From: Pseudomonadota bacterium | GTDB lineage: Bacteria > Cyanobacteriota > Vampirovibrionia > Obscuribacterales > Obscuribacteraceae | Length of the DNA stretch: 64,000 bases | Assembly (NCBI GenBank): GCA_021325555.1 | Contig: JAJPGY010000034.1 | Location: forward strand, 124,001 to 188,000 | Direction of reading: 5' to 3' | Shown: positions 46,250-55,027 of the stretch, piece by piece | Layout: each line of letters begins with the position of its first letter | How positions within the stretch are numbered: the stretch's first letter is position 1 | Notes under the pieces: generated by a model | What the model was told of the DNA's origin: nothing | The model's database searches: none | The model's input: the letters and a program-made list of their open reading frames with translations, nothing else | Position numbers and translations under genes: made by a program

Positions 46250-49200
46250 CTATTCCTCGCCGTAGGCGCCGCCGCCGGGCGTTTCGATGACAAAGACATC
46301 GCCGGGGCTCATCTCGACGATCGCGGTTCCCGGAAGCTCCTCGCTGGACCCGTCCGCGCGCTCGACGTGGTTGCGTCCGGTGGAAGCGTCGCCGCCGCCC
46401 GCGATCCCGTAGGGGGGAACTGCTCGGCGGCCGGACAGGATCGCCGCCGTCATCTTCTCCAGAAACTTGATGCGGCGAATCACACCGCAGCCGCCGCGGT
46501 GAAGGCCCTTGCCGCCGCTGCCGGGACGGATGGCGAAACCTTCCACCAGCACCGGGAAGCGCACCTCCAGCACTTCAGGATCGGTCAACCGGGAGTTTGT
46601 CATATGCGTGTGGACAGCATCCGTTCCATTGAAGCCCGGGCCCGCCCCTGAGCCGCCGCAGATTGTCTCGTAGTACTGGTAGCGCTCGTTGCCGAAGGTG
46701 AAGTTATTCATGGTGCCCTGCGAGGCGGCCAGCACTCCGAGGGCGGCGAACATGGCGTCCGTGATCACCTGCGACGTCTCGACGTTGCCGGCCACGACGG
46801 CGGCCGGATAGCTCGGGCTGAGCATAGAGCCCTCCGGAATGACGATCTCCAGCGGCTTCATGCAGCCGTAATTGAGCGGAAGCTCGTCTTCGGCCAGCGT
46901 GCGGAAAACATAGAGGACGGCTGCTTTGCAAACGGCCGACGGGGCGTTGAAGTTGGTGGGCAGCTGCATTGATGTGCCGGTGAAATCGATGCGCGCGCTC
47001 TGCCGCGTCTTGTTGATGGAGATGGCGACTTGAATCCGGCTGCCGTCGTCCAGCGGGTAAGTGAAGCTCCCGTCGTGGAGGCGGCCTATCCCGCGGCGCA
47101 CCGATGCCTCAGCGTTATTCTGCACGTGCTGCATATAGGCCAGGACTGTCTGCAGCCCGTAATAGCCGACCATCTTGCGCAGCTCCTGCACGCCCCGCTC
47201 GTTTGCCGCCACCTGCGCCCGCAGATCGGCGATGTTCTGGGCCGGGTTCCTTGCCGGATACTTCCCCGCGGTCAGGAGTTTCTCGACCTGCTCTTCCAGG
47301 AAGCGCCCGTCGGCCACGATTGGCTCGTTGTCTATGAGGACGCCTTCCTCCTCGACTGATGTGCTGTTGGGCGGCATGGAGCCCGGCGTCGCTCCACCTA
47401 TGTCCGCATGGTGCCCCCGCGAGGCCACGTAGAAAATGATCTGCTTTTCCGTCTCATCGAACACCGGGGTTATGACCGTGATGTCGGGAAGGTGCGTGCC
47501 GCCGTTGTACGGGTTGTTCTGGGCATAGACGTTGCCCGGCCGGAACTCGGAGGCGCGCGCGGCGATGAGGCTTTGCACGCTTTCGCTCATCGAGCCCAGA
47601 TGCACGGGCATGTGCGGCGCGTTGGCTACCAGCTGTCCCCGGTGATCGAAGACGGCGCACGAGAAATCCAGCCTTTCTTTGATGTTGACCGATGAGCTGG
47701 TGTTCTGCAGGGCAAATCCCATCTGCTCGGCTATCGCCATGAAGAGGTTGTTGAAGATCTCCAGTTTCACCGGATCGACATCGGTCGCGTACCTGCGTTT
47801 GCCGGCCAGCCCGTAGTCCGCAAAGCTGTGCGCGAGCCCGCGGCGTCGCAGAATCAGATGAGCGCGGTTGGTGAGAACAGCCTGCCAGCCAGGCTCAATC
47901 ACGTTGGTCCCGGTTGCCTCGACTATGATGGCGGGCCCGTTCACCAGATCACCGGGCTCCAGCTTGTCGCGGCTGAAAATCGGCGTGTCATGCCAGCGAT
48001 TGAAGGAAAACATCTTGACCGTGGCGATGGGCTTGGGCCCTCTGAACTCCTGCTTGAAACCCAATTCCTCCCCGAGCTGCGGCGCTTCGCCCACCACCTC
48101 CAGGGTGAGACATTCGACAACGAGGGCCTTTTCATCCGCCGCAAAGCCGAAGCGCTTGCGGTAGATCCGCTCGAACTCGGTTCTCATCTCGCGCGTGCTT
48201 CCGAAACCTACGATGAGCGCCGTGTCCGTTCCCTCATATCTGATGTGGACCTTGCGCACGAGCCTGACCTTGAGGTCCGGTACGCCCTGAGCAGCAAGCT
48301 CTTTCTGGCCCTCCGACTCCAGCGCCGCGAAGGATTGTTCCAGCTCGGGCATGAGGTCTTCGTCGAGCTTCGCCTCTATCGCCTTCTGCTTCATCACCAC
48401 CACGTCAGCCAGCCCCAGCCCGTAAGCTGAAAGAACGCCGGCATAAGGATGGATGAGGATCTGCGACATACCCAGCGAGTCCGCCAGCAGGCAGGCATGC
48501 TGCCCACCGGCGCCGCCGAAGCAGCAGAGGGCATAGTCCGTGATGTCATAGCCCTTCTGGATGGAGATCTTTTTGATCGCGTTAGCCATCCGTTCGATCG
48601 CGATCGCCAGAAATCCTTCCGCGACCTGCTCAGGGACGCGATCATCGCCGGTCGCTTTCTTGATCTCCTCGGCGAGCCCGGCGAACTTCCGCCTCACCAC
48701 CTCCGCGTCGATCGGCTGTTTCCCGTCTTCTCCGAACACGGCCGGAAAAAAGTCCGGCTGCAATTTACCGACCATAACATTGCAGTCGGTGACCGTCAGC
48801 GGTCCGTCTTTACGGTAGCAGGCGGGGCCCGGGTCCGCGCCCGCCGACTGCGGCCCCACGCGATAACGCTCACCGTCGAAGAAACAGATGGAGCCACCAC
48901 CGGCGGCCACAGTGTTTATCGACATCATCGGTGCTCGTATGCGCACGCCGCCGATCTCCGTCTCGTACACGCGCTCCAGCTCGCCGGCATATAAGGACAC
49001 GTCGGTCGAGGTTCCACCCATGTCAAAGGTGATGATCTTATCGAACCCGGCCAGTTCGCTCGTCTTTACGGCGCCGACAATGCCGCCGGCCGGACCGGAC
49101 AGAATGCTGTCCTTGCCGTGGAAGTGCTCCGCTTCCGCGAGTCCTCCGTTAGATTGCATGAACATCAAGCGCGTGCTGCCAAGCTCTGATGCCACCTGCC

Positions 49201-49861
49201 GCACGTATCTCCGCAAGATGGGTGAGAGGTACGCGTCGGCAACCGTGGTCGAGCCGCGGCTGACCAGCTTGATTAGCGGGCTTGCGGTGTGCGAGACGGC
49301 TATCTCGGTGAAACCAATTTCGGTGGCAATGGCCGCCAGCTGCTGCTCATGCTCCGGATAACGATAGCCGTGCATGAGGACGATGGCGCAGGATCGTATT
49401 CCCGCGTCGAAGGCCGCCGCAAGCTTTTTGCGGGCAGCCGTTCTATCGAGGGGCCGGATGACCTTGCCCTCCGCCCCTGTACGCTCGTCGATCTCCACGA
49501 CCTGCTCGTAGAGCATCTCCGGCAGCACAATCTGCCGGGCAAATATGTGCGGGCGGTTCTGGTAACCAATTCGCAGCGCATCGCCAAAGCCCCGCGTGAT
49601 GACCAGCACGGTCCGCTCGCCCTTGCGCTCCAAAAGCGCATTGGTAGCCACAGTCGTGCCCATCTTGACGGCCGCTATCTTATCGGCTGGGATAGGTGCC
49701 TGTGCCGGAAGTCCCAGCACGTCGCGGATGCCCTGTATGGATGCGTCCCGATAGCGCCCGGGATTCTCGGACAATAGCTTGCGGATCTCGATTTTTCCAC
49801 CGGGACCTCGGGCCACGACGTCCGTAAACGTGCCGCCCCTATCGATCCAGAACTGCCACAT
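46250..49861 (-). CDS. 5-oxoprolinase / hydantoinase A-B fusion, ATP-dependent
   Basis: This 1203-residue enzyme joins the HyuA-type domain (residues 1-690) and the HyuB-type domain (about 715-1200), as in ATP-dependent 5-oxoprolinase, which opens 5-oxoproline to glutamate. It starts with [19 protein letters not shown] and shows [16 protein letters not shown], the phosphate-binding [32 protein letters not shown], then HyuB motifs [35 protein letters not shown] and [22 protein letters not shown] split across residues 800-845. Full length for the eukaryote-like single-chain type. Fused HyuA/B enzymes can also act on hydantoins, so the substrate is probable, not proven. It stands alone. Confidence 0.9.
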   Translation of the reverse strand: MWQFWIDRGGTFTDVVARGPGGKIEIRKLLSENPGRYRDASIQGIRDVLGLPAQAPIPADKIAAVKMGTTVATNALLERKGERTVLVITRGFGDALRIGYQNRPHIFARQIVLPEMLYEQVVEIDERTGAEGKVIRPLDRTAARKKLAAAFDAGIRSCAIVLMHGYRYPEHEQQLAAIATEIGFTEIAVSHTASPLIKLVSRGSTTVADAYLSPILRRYVRQVASELGSTRLMFMQSNGGLAEAEHFHGKDSILSGPAGGIVGAVKTSELAGFDKIITFDMGGTSTDVSLYAGELERVYETEIGGVRIRAPMMSINTVAAGGGSICFFDGERYRVGPQSAGADPGPACYRKDGPLTVTDCNVMVGKLQPDFFPAVFGEDGKQPIDAEVVRRKFAGLAEEIKKATGDDRVPEQVAEGFLAIAIERMANAIKKISIQKGYDITDYALCCFGGAGGQHACLLADSLGMSQILIHPYAGVLSAYGLGLADVVVMKQKAIEAKLDEDLMPELEQSFAALESEGQKELAAQGVPDLKVRLVRKVHIRYEGTDTALIVGFGSTREMRTEFERIYRKRFGFAADEKALVVECLTLEVVGEAPQLGEELGFKQEFRGPKPIATVKMFSFNRWHDTPIFSRDKLEPGDLVNGPAIIVEATGTNVIEPGWQAVLTNRAHLILRRRGLAHSFADYGLAGKRRYATDVDPVKLEIFNNLFMAIAEQMGFALQNTSSSVNIKERLDFSCAVFDHRGQLVANAPHMPVHLGSMSESVQSLIAARASEFRPGNVYAQNNPYNGGTHLPDITVITPVFDETEKQIIFYVASRGHHADIGGATPGSMPPNSTSVEEEGVLIDNEPIVADGRFLEEQVEKLLTAGKYPARNPAQNIADLRAQVAANERGVQELRKMVGYYGLQTVLAYMQHVQNNAEASVRRGIGRLHDGSFTYPLDDGSRIQVAISINKTRQSARIDFTGTSMQLPTNFNAPSAVCKAAVLYVFRTLAEDELPLNYGCMKPLEIVIPEGSMLSPSYPAAVVAGNVETSQVITDAMFAALGVLAASQGTMNNFTFGNERYQYYETICGGSGAGPGFNGTDAVHTHMTNSRLTDPEVLEVRFPVLVEGFAIRPGSGGKGLHRGGCGVIRRIKFLEKMTAAILSGRRAVPPYGIAGGGDASTGRNHVERADGSSEELPGTAIVEMSPGDVFVIETPGGGAYGEE

Positions 49862-50183
49862 GGGGAGCGCTTCATTGTGAGCCGACTACGCGCATCAACC
49901 ATACATCATCCGGCGCCCGGCCGTCCCGGCAATTCATGAAAAGATACCTGTTCGGCAGGCGAGGCAGGCGCCCCCGGATCGATCGCTGCCGCAACGAGGC
50001 GGGCACGGATGAAAAGCTGGCCGAGCCGGGGCGGGACCGGTGGGGTGGGCGGCAGAGCGGGGAATATTCCTGAGCGTCCGCTTGCTGTCAAGAATGCTCC
50101 CGAGGGTGCCCATAAATTTCCAGGTCTGATTCCGTGAAAGACCTGCCAGCCGGTGCTTTGAGGCTTGAAGCGCCGTTATCAGG
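49862..50183. other. Intergenic region without recognisable gene
   Basis: The 322-bp divergent region between the oxoprolinase start and the polyphosphate kinase remnant has only short proline/arginine-rich frames on the minus strand. I see no promoter of good quality, repeat or RNA. It may include the eroded 5' end of the polyphosphate kinase remnant. Confidence 0.5.
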
Positions 50184-50705
50184 GTGCAGCGCAACCTGCC
50201 CAACCTGCGCGCCCTTTCGCGAAAGAGGCTATTGCGGACTACCCGGGGGACGGTGGATCACCGGCTGGCGCTTGACCAGGAGACGGAGTGCAAGCACTGG
50301 TTGCGCGACGAGGGGACGGAGCTTAACCGCCTGGTTGGCCGGATAAAGGAGCGACGGCGGTCGCTTATGGGCGTCTTCCCGGGCCGGGACGGATCCGGCG
50401 GAACCGGCGCCACCGTGCGCATCATCGAGGCGCTCGATTATGACATGAGGATCTTCCAGGCGCTGCCTATCGGGCCGCCCACCACCGAGGAGCTGGAGCA
50501 CCCTTACCTCTTTCCTGACAGAAGAGCGGACGCCGAAATTCGGCCAGTAAGGGTGTTCGACCGCAACTGGGCGGAGCGCCTGCTGGCGGAACCGGTGATG
50601 AGCCTGACCAAGCGGCACGGGATCACTCATCCTGCGCCCAGATGAGGGCGTTCGAGCGGCTGCTTGCCGGTGCGGCGACGGTGCTGGTGAAAATATGGCA
50701 GGGCA
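50184..50705 (+). pseudogene. Remnant of a PPK2-family polyphosphate kinase
   Basis: The reading from about 50250 follows the PPK2 family block by block: an N-terminal helix (ELNRLVGRIKERRRSLMGVF), a Walker A-like loop GRDGSGGTGATVRIIEAL, PIGPPTTEELEHPYLF and a Walker B-like VFDRNWAERLL. In the family the loop is GxDAAGKGG; here the essential Lys is Gly. The frame stops at 50643-50645, and the next family block resumes in another frame from 50642 (MRAFERLLAGAATVLVKIWQ, matching the usual FERxL..G..L.KFWLHIS). Nothing follows, so the lid and C-terminus are lost. PPK2 enzymes move phosphate between polyphosphate and nucleotides; this copy cannot work. Confidence 0.75.
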
Positions 50706-51437
50706 TTATGACTGATCCGATCTGGCGTCCTCATCGCCGCCGCGCATGCGGGCCTCCAGCAGCAAAGCCTCCGCCTGGCGGCCTGTGAGTTTCAGGAGCC
50801 GGCAAAAGTTATCGAGAATCGGCAGCAGATCTGTCTCGTCTACCGCCTCGGGACGGCTTTCGGCGAGCGTCTCCATGGTCGAGAAGGCCCTGCGCAGATA
50901 AGACTCGCCGACCTCAAAGCGTTTCTGGCTGTTGTAGATGGCGGCCAGGTTGTTGTAAGTCTTCGCTACCTCCAGCTCCATGCCCGCCCGTTGCTGGTAA
51001 ATGGCCAGCGCTCGCAGCGCGCACTTCTCGGCCAACGCGAACTGGCTGCCGAACAGGTATGACAGTGAAAGAAGTCCGGCTACCCTCGCCATCGCCGGAT
51101 CGTCGGCGGCGACCCGGGGCGCAATCGTGTCGCGGAGGCGCTCGAGCAACAACTGCGCCGGCCGCCACTGGCCATCCGCCAGCATGGATTGGGCCAGTTC
51201 ATACATGGTCTCGACGGAGCGGCCCTCGCCAGCTTCAGCCCTGTGGGCAGGGAGCGCGCTTGCCTTTGGAGGTCCAGCCTCGCGCGCGGACCGCCGCGTG
51301 CCGGTTCCCGCTCGCTCGGCAGAACCGGAGGGGCAGCCATGCCCTCGTGCCTGATCGCCGATTAATTCCAGATCCGGCAGCCTGAAGGCCTGTGGCGCTG
51401 CCGGCTCCGTCATCGGCTGGCTCATTGGCTGTAACAT
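50706..51437 (-). CDS. TPR-repeat protein, cytoplasmic
   Basis: ATG 51437 (GGAG site six bases upstream) gives 243 residues. The first 70 residues are Pro/Ala/Gly/Arg-rich. From about residue 78 come TPR units of the kinesin-light-chain type: ETMYELAQSMLADGQWRPAQ, ARVAGLLSLSYLFGSQFALA and AKTYNNLAAIYNSQKRFEVG, with a capping helix. There is no signal peptide, so it is probably a cytoplasmic scaffold. The frame is open upstream to 51773 but that extension overlaps the preceding small gene and is arginine/glycine-rich. It follows that small gene by 26 bp, likely the same transcript. Confidence 0.75.
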   Translation of the reverse strand: MLQPMSQPMTEPAAPQAFRLPDLELIGDQARGHGCPSGSAERAGTGTRRSAREAGPPKASALPAHRAEAGEGRSVETMYELAQSMLADGQWRPAQLLLERLRDTIAPRVAADDPAMARVAGLLSLSYLFGSQFALAEKCALRALAIYQQRAGMELEVAKTYNNLAAIYNSQKRFEVGESYLRRAFSTMETLAESRPEAVDETDLLPILDNFCRLLKLTGRQAEALLLEARMRGGDEDARSDQS

Positions 51438-51463
51438 TCTGACTCCTCGCCGTTTTCGTCCGG

Positions 51464-51748
51464 CTATCGGCTGGCGGCTTCGAACAGCTCCGAGTGCTTG
51501 AAAGAATAAACCGACCAGCTGTTGATCCTCAACCCGTCCGTATGCGAAAGCTCTTCCCGGTCGGCCGGCCGACCGCCGCGCGCTGCCGCAGCCGCTTTGT
51601 TTGCCAGTTCCACCGCCGCGACCAGCTTCTGGAAATCGCTGCGGCTTAACGTGTGAAAGACATGATCCAGGACCTCCGCCGCTCCCGCGATGTCGCCGCA
51701 GCGGATCTTCTCCACAATGCTCCTGGCAGCGCCGTTTATGTTGCTCAT
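51464..51748 (-). CDS. Small helical protein, unknown
   Basis: This 94-residue protein with no signal peptide is predicted all-helical in its first 60 residues (SNINGAARSIVEKIRCGDI, AAEVLDHVFHTLSRSDF, KLVAAVELANKAAAAARGG) with a polar tail. ATG 51748 has GGAG eight bases upstream. It lies directly upstream of the TPR gene on the same strand and may be its partner. The repeated short helices could be a degenerate TPR-like or helical-hairpin unit. I recognise no family. Confidence 0.65.
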   Translation of the reverse strand: MSNINGAARSIVEKIRCGDIAGAAEVLDHVFHTLSRSDFQKLVAAVELANKAAAAARGGRPADREELSHTDGLRINSWSVYSFKHSELFEAASR

Positions 51749-51886
51749 TAGTAAAACTCCAGCGGAGCTCCAACCACAGGGGCGGAGAATAAATGGATTT
51801 TGTGGAAAAAACGTGAAGCGCCGTCTGGTGTTAAACTACTAGCGGGTCGTCGGGCGGTTCGACGGCAGAACCCGGGAATGGGAATT

Positions 51887-52300
51887 ATGAAACGTGAAAG
51901 TTTCTGGCTGCTCGCCGTGGTCGCTCAGTTGATCCTGGTGTGCGTGCCGGCAAGGGCTGACGATGGCTCTGGATCAAGCGTCCTGTCCAGGGTCGTCGCC
52001 GTGCCGAAAGGGGCTGCCGGCGTCGTCTGCGGCGTGATGCTGGGAGTGCCTATCCGCACGGGCAAGTACATTTGCTCGGAGAGCCATCGGATGACCCAGA
52101 CCCTTCTCGATGATTTTGGCGGCCCGGGGCTGGCGAACATGACGATGGCCAGGCCCGTGGGAATTGCCTATGGCATTGCCAGCGGTACCGTGCTCGGGCT
52201 GATCAGGGGCGTGCAATACGGCGTTGAATACGGTGTTGAGGAGCCGTTCAGCAAGAAGTCGATCGGCATTGGAGAGCCTTGCTCCGTCTCGACTCCTTAA
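51887..52300 (+). CDS. Small exported or membrane protein with glycine-zipper segments
   Basis: ATG 51887 gives 137 residues: a signal peptide (FWLLAVVAQLILVCVPARA, cleavage before DDGSG) and two weakly hydrophobic Gly/Ala/Val-rich segments, VVAVPKGAAGVVCGVMLGV and ARPVGIAYGIASGTVLGLI, of the glycine-zipper type that pack in membranes or form oligomers. ATG 51878 is an alternative start. It is divergent from the small helical protein gene with 138 bp between. No family recognised. Its stop shares a base with the start of the next small frame (TAATG). Confidence 0.65.
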   Translation: MKRESFWLLAVVAQLILVCVPARADDGSGSSVLSRVVAVPKGAAGVVCGVMLGVPIRTGKYICSESHRMTQTLLDDFGGPGLANMTMARPVGIAYGIASGTVLGLIRGVQYGVEYGVEEPFSKKSIGIGEPCSVSTP

Positions 52301-52530
52301 TGCAGCCGGCCCGGCAACTCGGTCTGATGCCACCGTTTTGCCGCCTGCCAGAGCTGAAGGACAGACGCCGGTCAAGCAGCAACGAGATTACCGTCGAGAA
52401 TCTGGCACTGCGCCAGGAGCTTCCCGCGGTGCGTGGAGAGATCTCGGAGATTATCCAAAGAGCGCACATGGATCTTGACCTCGTGGCATCCCAGCTAAAG
52501 GGGAACGACATGTCTACTCGAAGCTCATGA
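52300..52530 (+). CDS. Possible small hydrophilic helical protein
   Basis: ATG 52300 overlaps the preceding stop as TAATG, which favours coupled translation. The 76-residue product has a helical, charged C-terminal half (NEITVENLALRQELPAVRG, IIQRAHMDLDLVASQLKG). The segment ENLALRQEL resembles the start of some integrase-core transposases, but nothing else of such a protein is present, so that may be chance. The coding case rests on the overlap and the helix pattern only. Confidence 0.4.
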   Translation: MQPARQLGLMPPFCRLPELKDRRRSSSNEITVENLALRQELPAVRGEISEIIQRAHMDLDLVASQLKGNDMSTRSS

Positions 52531-52971
52531 GGGCCTGCTCGACCAGGAGGGACAGGACCATCGCCGCCACCGGCGCGTTCGGCTTTACGGCAAACGGCGC
52601 TCTGTGGGCTGTCGCCGAGGCTCTCGCCGTCTCCAGGGCGAACCGGCCGCACTTCCCGGTGTCCTGCGGCACGTTGGGCATACCGGCCGGCCTTGTTCCG
52701 TCAGCAGCATCGGCATCGACCATTAAGGAGGTGACCGGCTGGCGCGCCCGGCAGCAGGACACGCCGCGGGCAGCTTATCGATAAGTGGATTGCCGGTGGG
52801 ATCCTTCCCGCCTCCACCAGCCAACCTTGCGCAAGAAAGGTAAATCTGGCGACCGGCTCCGTCTGACAGACAAGAAGCGTGACGAGATGCCTTCCATTCA
52901 CGAGAGTTGCTCGTGGTTCTGCGCGGCGACAGGCATGTCCGGTAGCGCCTGGCAGAAATTAACGTACGCCC
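52531..52971. other. Region without a convincing gene
   Basis: Two overlapping short frames compete here: plus 52527-52784 (its ATG overlaps the previous stop as ATGA) and minus 52514-52762 (ending VEQALMSFE, natural-looking and with high third-position GC). Neither has a ribosome binding site or a family I know, and I cannot choose between them. A strong AAGGAGG lies at about 52724-52730 on the plus strand without a start codon at a proper distance. The rest, to the palindromic repeat, shows nothing. Confidence 0.4.
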
Positions 52972-53017
52972 GTAGGGGCGCATTGTATCCGCCCGGGCGC
53001 GTTCAACGCGCCCCTAC
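52972..53017. repeat. 46-bp palindromic repeat, copy 2, downstream of the OYE-like gene
   Basis: Arms GTAGGGGCGC (52972-52981) and GCGCCCCTAC (53008-53017) are perfect 10-bp inverted repeats around 26 bp. Length and sequence match the copy at 2333-2378 (37 of 46 positions). It lies 29 bp beyond the stop of the minus-strand oxidoreductase gene, so again at a 3' end, consistent with a REP-like or MITE-like element that can end transcription. Confidence 0.8.
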
Positions 53018-53045
53018 AAGCAACGGGTTCTAATGCCAGCGAGTA

Positions 53046-54161
53046 CTAGGGGCGTGCGCGATGGTATTGCGGCGGCCATTCGACCTCCTGACCCAGCACG
53101 GCCGCGGCATGGAGCGGCCAGTAGGGATCGCGCAGCATCTCGCGGGCCAGGAGCACCAGGTCCGCCTTGCCGGAGCGAATGATCTCGTCGGCCTGCTGTG
53201 GCGATGTGATCATGCCGACGGCGGCGGTCTTGATCCCGGCATCGCGGCGGACGCCATCGGCGAAAGGCACCTGGTAGCCGGGGCCGACCTCCACTTTCGC
53301 CTCCGGCGCCACCCCGCCTGATGAGCAGTCGACAAGATCCACCCCCCGCTTCGCCAGCTCCCTGGCCAGCACAACCGACTGGTCCAGGTCCCAGCCGCCG
53401 TCAATCCAATCCGACGCCGAAATCCTGACCAAAAGAGGCATCTTCTCGCCGATCTCCGCCCGGACCGCCGCCGTCACCTCCAGCAGCAGGCGCATGCGAT
53501 TCTCGAGTGACCCGCCGTACTCGTCCTCACGCTTGTTGCTTACAGGAGACAAAAAGGAGTGCAGCAAGTAGCCGTGCGCCGAGTGGACCTCGACAAGGCG
53601 GAAGCCGGCCCGGACGGCCCGCTGGGCTGCTTCGGCGAAGCGCTCGACGATAGCGCTGATCTCGTCAATTGATAACTGATGGGGCACCTGGTAGCCTTCC
53701 GCAAACGGGATCGGGGAGGCGCCCACAGGTTGCCAGGCGCCCTCGTCGCGCGTGAGCGGCTTGCCGCCTTCCCATGGTCTGTGCGTGCACGCCTTGCGAC
53801 CGGCGTGTGCCAGCTGAATGCCCGGGACCGCGCCATGCTCTTCGATGAATTCGGCGATCGGGCGCAGCGGCTGGATGTGCTTTTCCTCCCATATGCCCAT
53901 GTCCTGGGGGCTGATCCGCCCTCGCGCCTCGACCGCCGTAGCCTCCACCATGACCAGGCCGGCGCCGCCTACAGCTCTGCTGCCCAGATGGACCATGTGC
54001 CAGTCGGTGGCCATCCCGTAAACCGACGAATACTGGCACATGGGTGAGACGCCGATGCGGTTGCGCAAGCGCACGTCGCGGATGGCGAGCGGCGAAAAAA
54101 GCCCGAGCTCGCCTTTCTCGCCCTGTACTGTCTCCGGTTTTTCAAGGGTTTCTCGCGCCAT
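53046..54161 (-). CDS. NADH:flavin oxidoreductase, YqjM-type old yellow enzyme
   Basis: This 371-residue FMN-dependent ene-reductase of the YqjM/NamA class reduces activated C=C bonds with NADPH. Seen are LFSPLAIRDVRLRNRIGVSPMCQYS (the regulatory Cys of the class is in SPMCQYS; residues 20-45), the GIQLAHAGRK segment, the His pair in EVHSAHGYLLHSFLSP, the SNKREDEYGGSLENR signature and the FMN-phosphate site VGMITSPQQADEIIRSGKAD. Length is normal with about 18 extra N-terminal residues. It stands alone with a palindromic repeat at its 3' end. The physiological substrate is unknown. Confidence 0.92.
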   Translation of the reverse strand: MARETLEKPETVQGEKGELGLFSPLAIRDVRLRNRIGVSPMCQYSSVYGMATDWHMVHLGSRAVGGAGLVMVEATAVEARGRISPQDMGIWEEKHIQPLRPIAEFIEEHGAVPGIQLAHAGRKACTHRPWEGGKPLTRDEGAWQPVGASPIPFAEGYQVPHQLSIDEISAIVERFAEAAQRAVRAGFRLVEVHSAHGYLLHSFLSPVSNKREDEYGGSLENRMRLLLEVTAAVRAEIGEKMPLLVRISASDWIDGGWDLDQSVVLARELAKRGVDLVDCSSGGVAPEAKVEVGPGYQVPFADGVRRDAGIKTAAVGMITSPQQADEIIRSGKADLVLLAREMLRDPYWPLHAAAVLGQEVEWPPQYHRARP

Positions 54162-54288
54162 GGGTCACCTCTTGCTTAAAGTCCCAAGTGTAATACGATG
54201 AGTGAGGCTCCTCAACCGGGTCCTTCCGAGCGGGGGATGCCCCACCCGCAAGGATCACCGGCCGACGCCTATGGGAGCTGCTTGCATT

Positions 54289-54723
54289 ATGGCATCAACA
54301 ACAAAAACGCGGGCACCGCTCACCCAAATCTATCGATCGCCGCTGCGCTATCCAGGCGGTAAGCAAAAGGCGATACGGGAGATTGCTCGCCTGCTTCCGG
54401 AACGAGCCGGCGAATACCGGGAGCCGATGGTCGGTGGGGGAGCGTTTTCTTCCATGCCAGGCGGAGTGGGCTGGCATCGCATTACTGGATCAACGACAAG
54501 TTTACCGATCTATAGTTCGACCACCAGCGGCTGGCCTCTATCCTGAAGGCCACCCCGCACCGGCTTCTCATTACCCACGACGACTGCAGCGAGATAAGGA
54601 CGCTCTACCGCTGGGCAAGGGTCCGCAGGTGGAGCCTGCAGTACGGCATGAACAACTGCAGCCACAACAACGTCAGCAAGATTGGCGCGGAGCTGTTCAT
54701 CAGCAACTCTGAGCTGCCACAGG
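54289..54723 (+). pseudogene. Decayed Dam-type DNA adenine methylase gene
   Basis: The frame from ATG 54289 reads like a D12-class DNA adenine methylase: SPLRYPGGKQKAIREIARLL, then EYREPMVGGGAFSS (the SAM-binding region). It then shifts: the next block, GLASHYWINDKFTDL, is in another frame, followed by an in-frame TAG (54513-54515) and then FDHQRLASILKATPHRLLI and YGMNNC, GAELFISNSEL. The catalytic DPPY region normally between the WIND block and FDHQRL is missing, so there is an internal deletion as well as a frameshift and a stop. The enzyme would methylate adenine in DNA, usually as an orphan or phage/restriction-linked enzyme. Confidence 0.8.
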
Positions 54724-54745
54724 GCGCGATTCAGTCGGGAACCGG

Positions 54746-54961
54746 TCAGTGGGCGCCCCTGGAGCGGCGCTCGGCGATCGATTCCACCACGAGCAGCGCC
54801 ACTATCGCCGCCGGCAGCGCGATCTCGACGGTGGCGATGCCGACAAAAGCCAGTCTTTCAGCTTGCACCAGCGTCGGCACGTGCAGGGAGTAGAACCAAA
54901 CGGCAAGGATCCCGATCACGAATGGCAGTAGAAATGCGATGAATTTCTGCAATTCGGACAT
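54746..54961 (-). CDS. Small two-helix membrane protein, unknown
   Basis: ATG 54961 (GGAGG eight bases upstream) gives 71 residues with two hydrophobic helices (FIAFLLPFVIGILAVWFYSL and FVGIATVEIALPAAIVALLV) joined by a short polar loop and a basic tail. It lies 66 bp downstream of the KimA-type transporter gene on the same strand, the distal end of the potassium cluster, so it may be an accessory subunit, as small membrane peptides (KdpF and others) are for potassium pumps. That role is inference only. No family recognised. Confidence 0.65.
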   Translation of the reverse strand: MSELQKFIAFLLPFVIGILAVWFYSLHVPTLVQAERLAFVGIATVEIALPAAIVALLVVESIAERRSRGAH

Positions 54962-55027
54962 AAGCTGAGCCTCCACTTCCACTTTTAGGCTCACAACGTG
55001 CAAACCGCGTGCAAATCGCCGGCTGTC

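Noticed and set aside
52300..52530. Reading the ENLALRQEL segment as an integrase-core transposase
   Set aside because: Only nine residues match and nothing downstream continues the family.
52514..52784. Competing short frames on both strands
   Set aside because: Neither could be chosen. One has an ATGA overlap with the previous frame, the other a natural-looking C-terminus, but no family or ribosome binding site decides.
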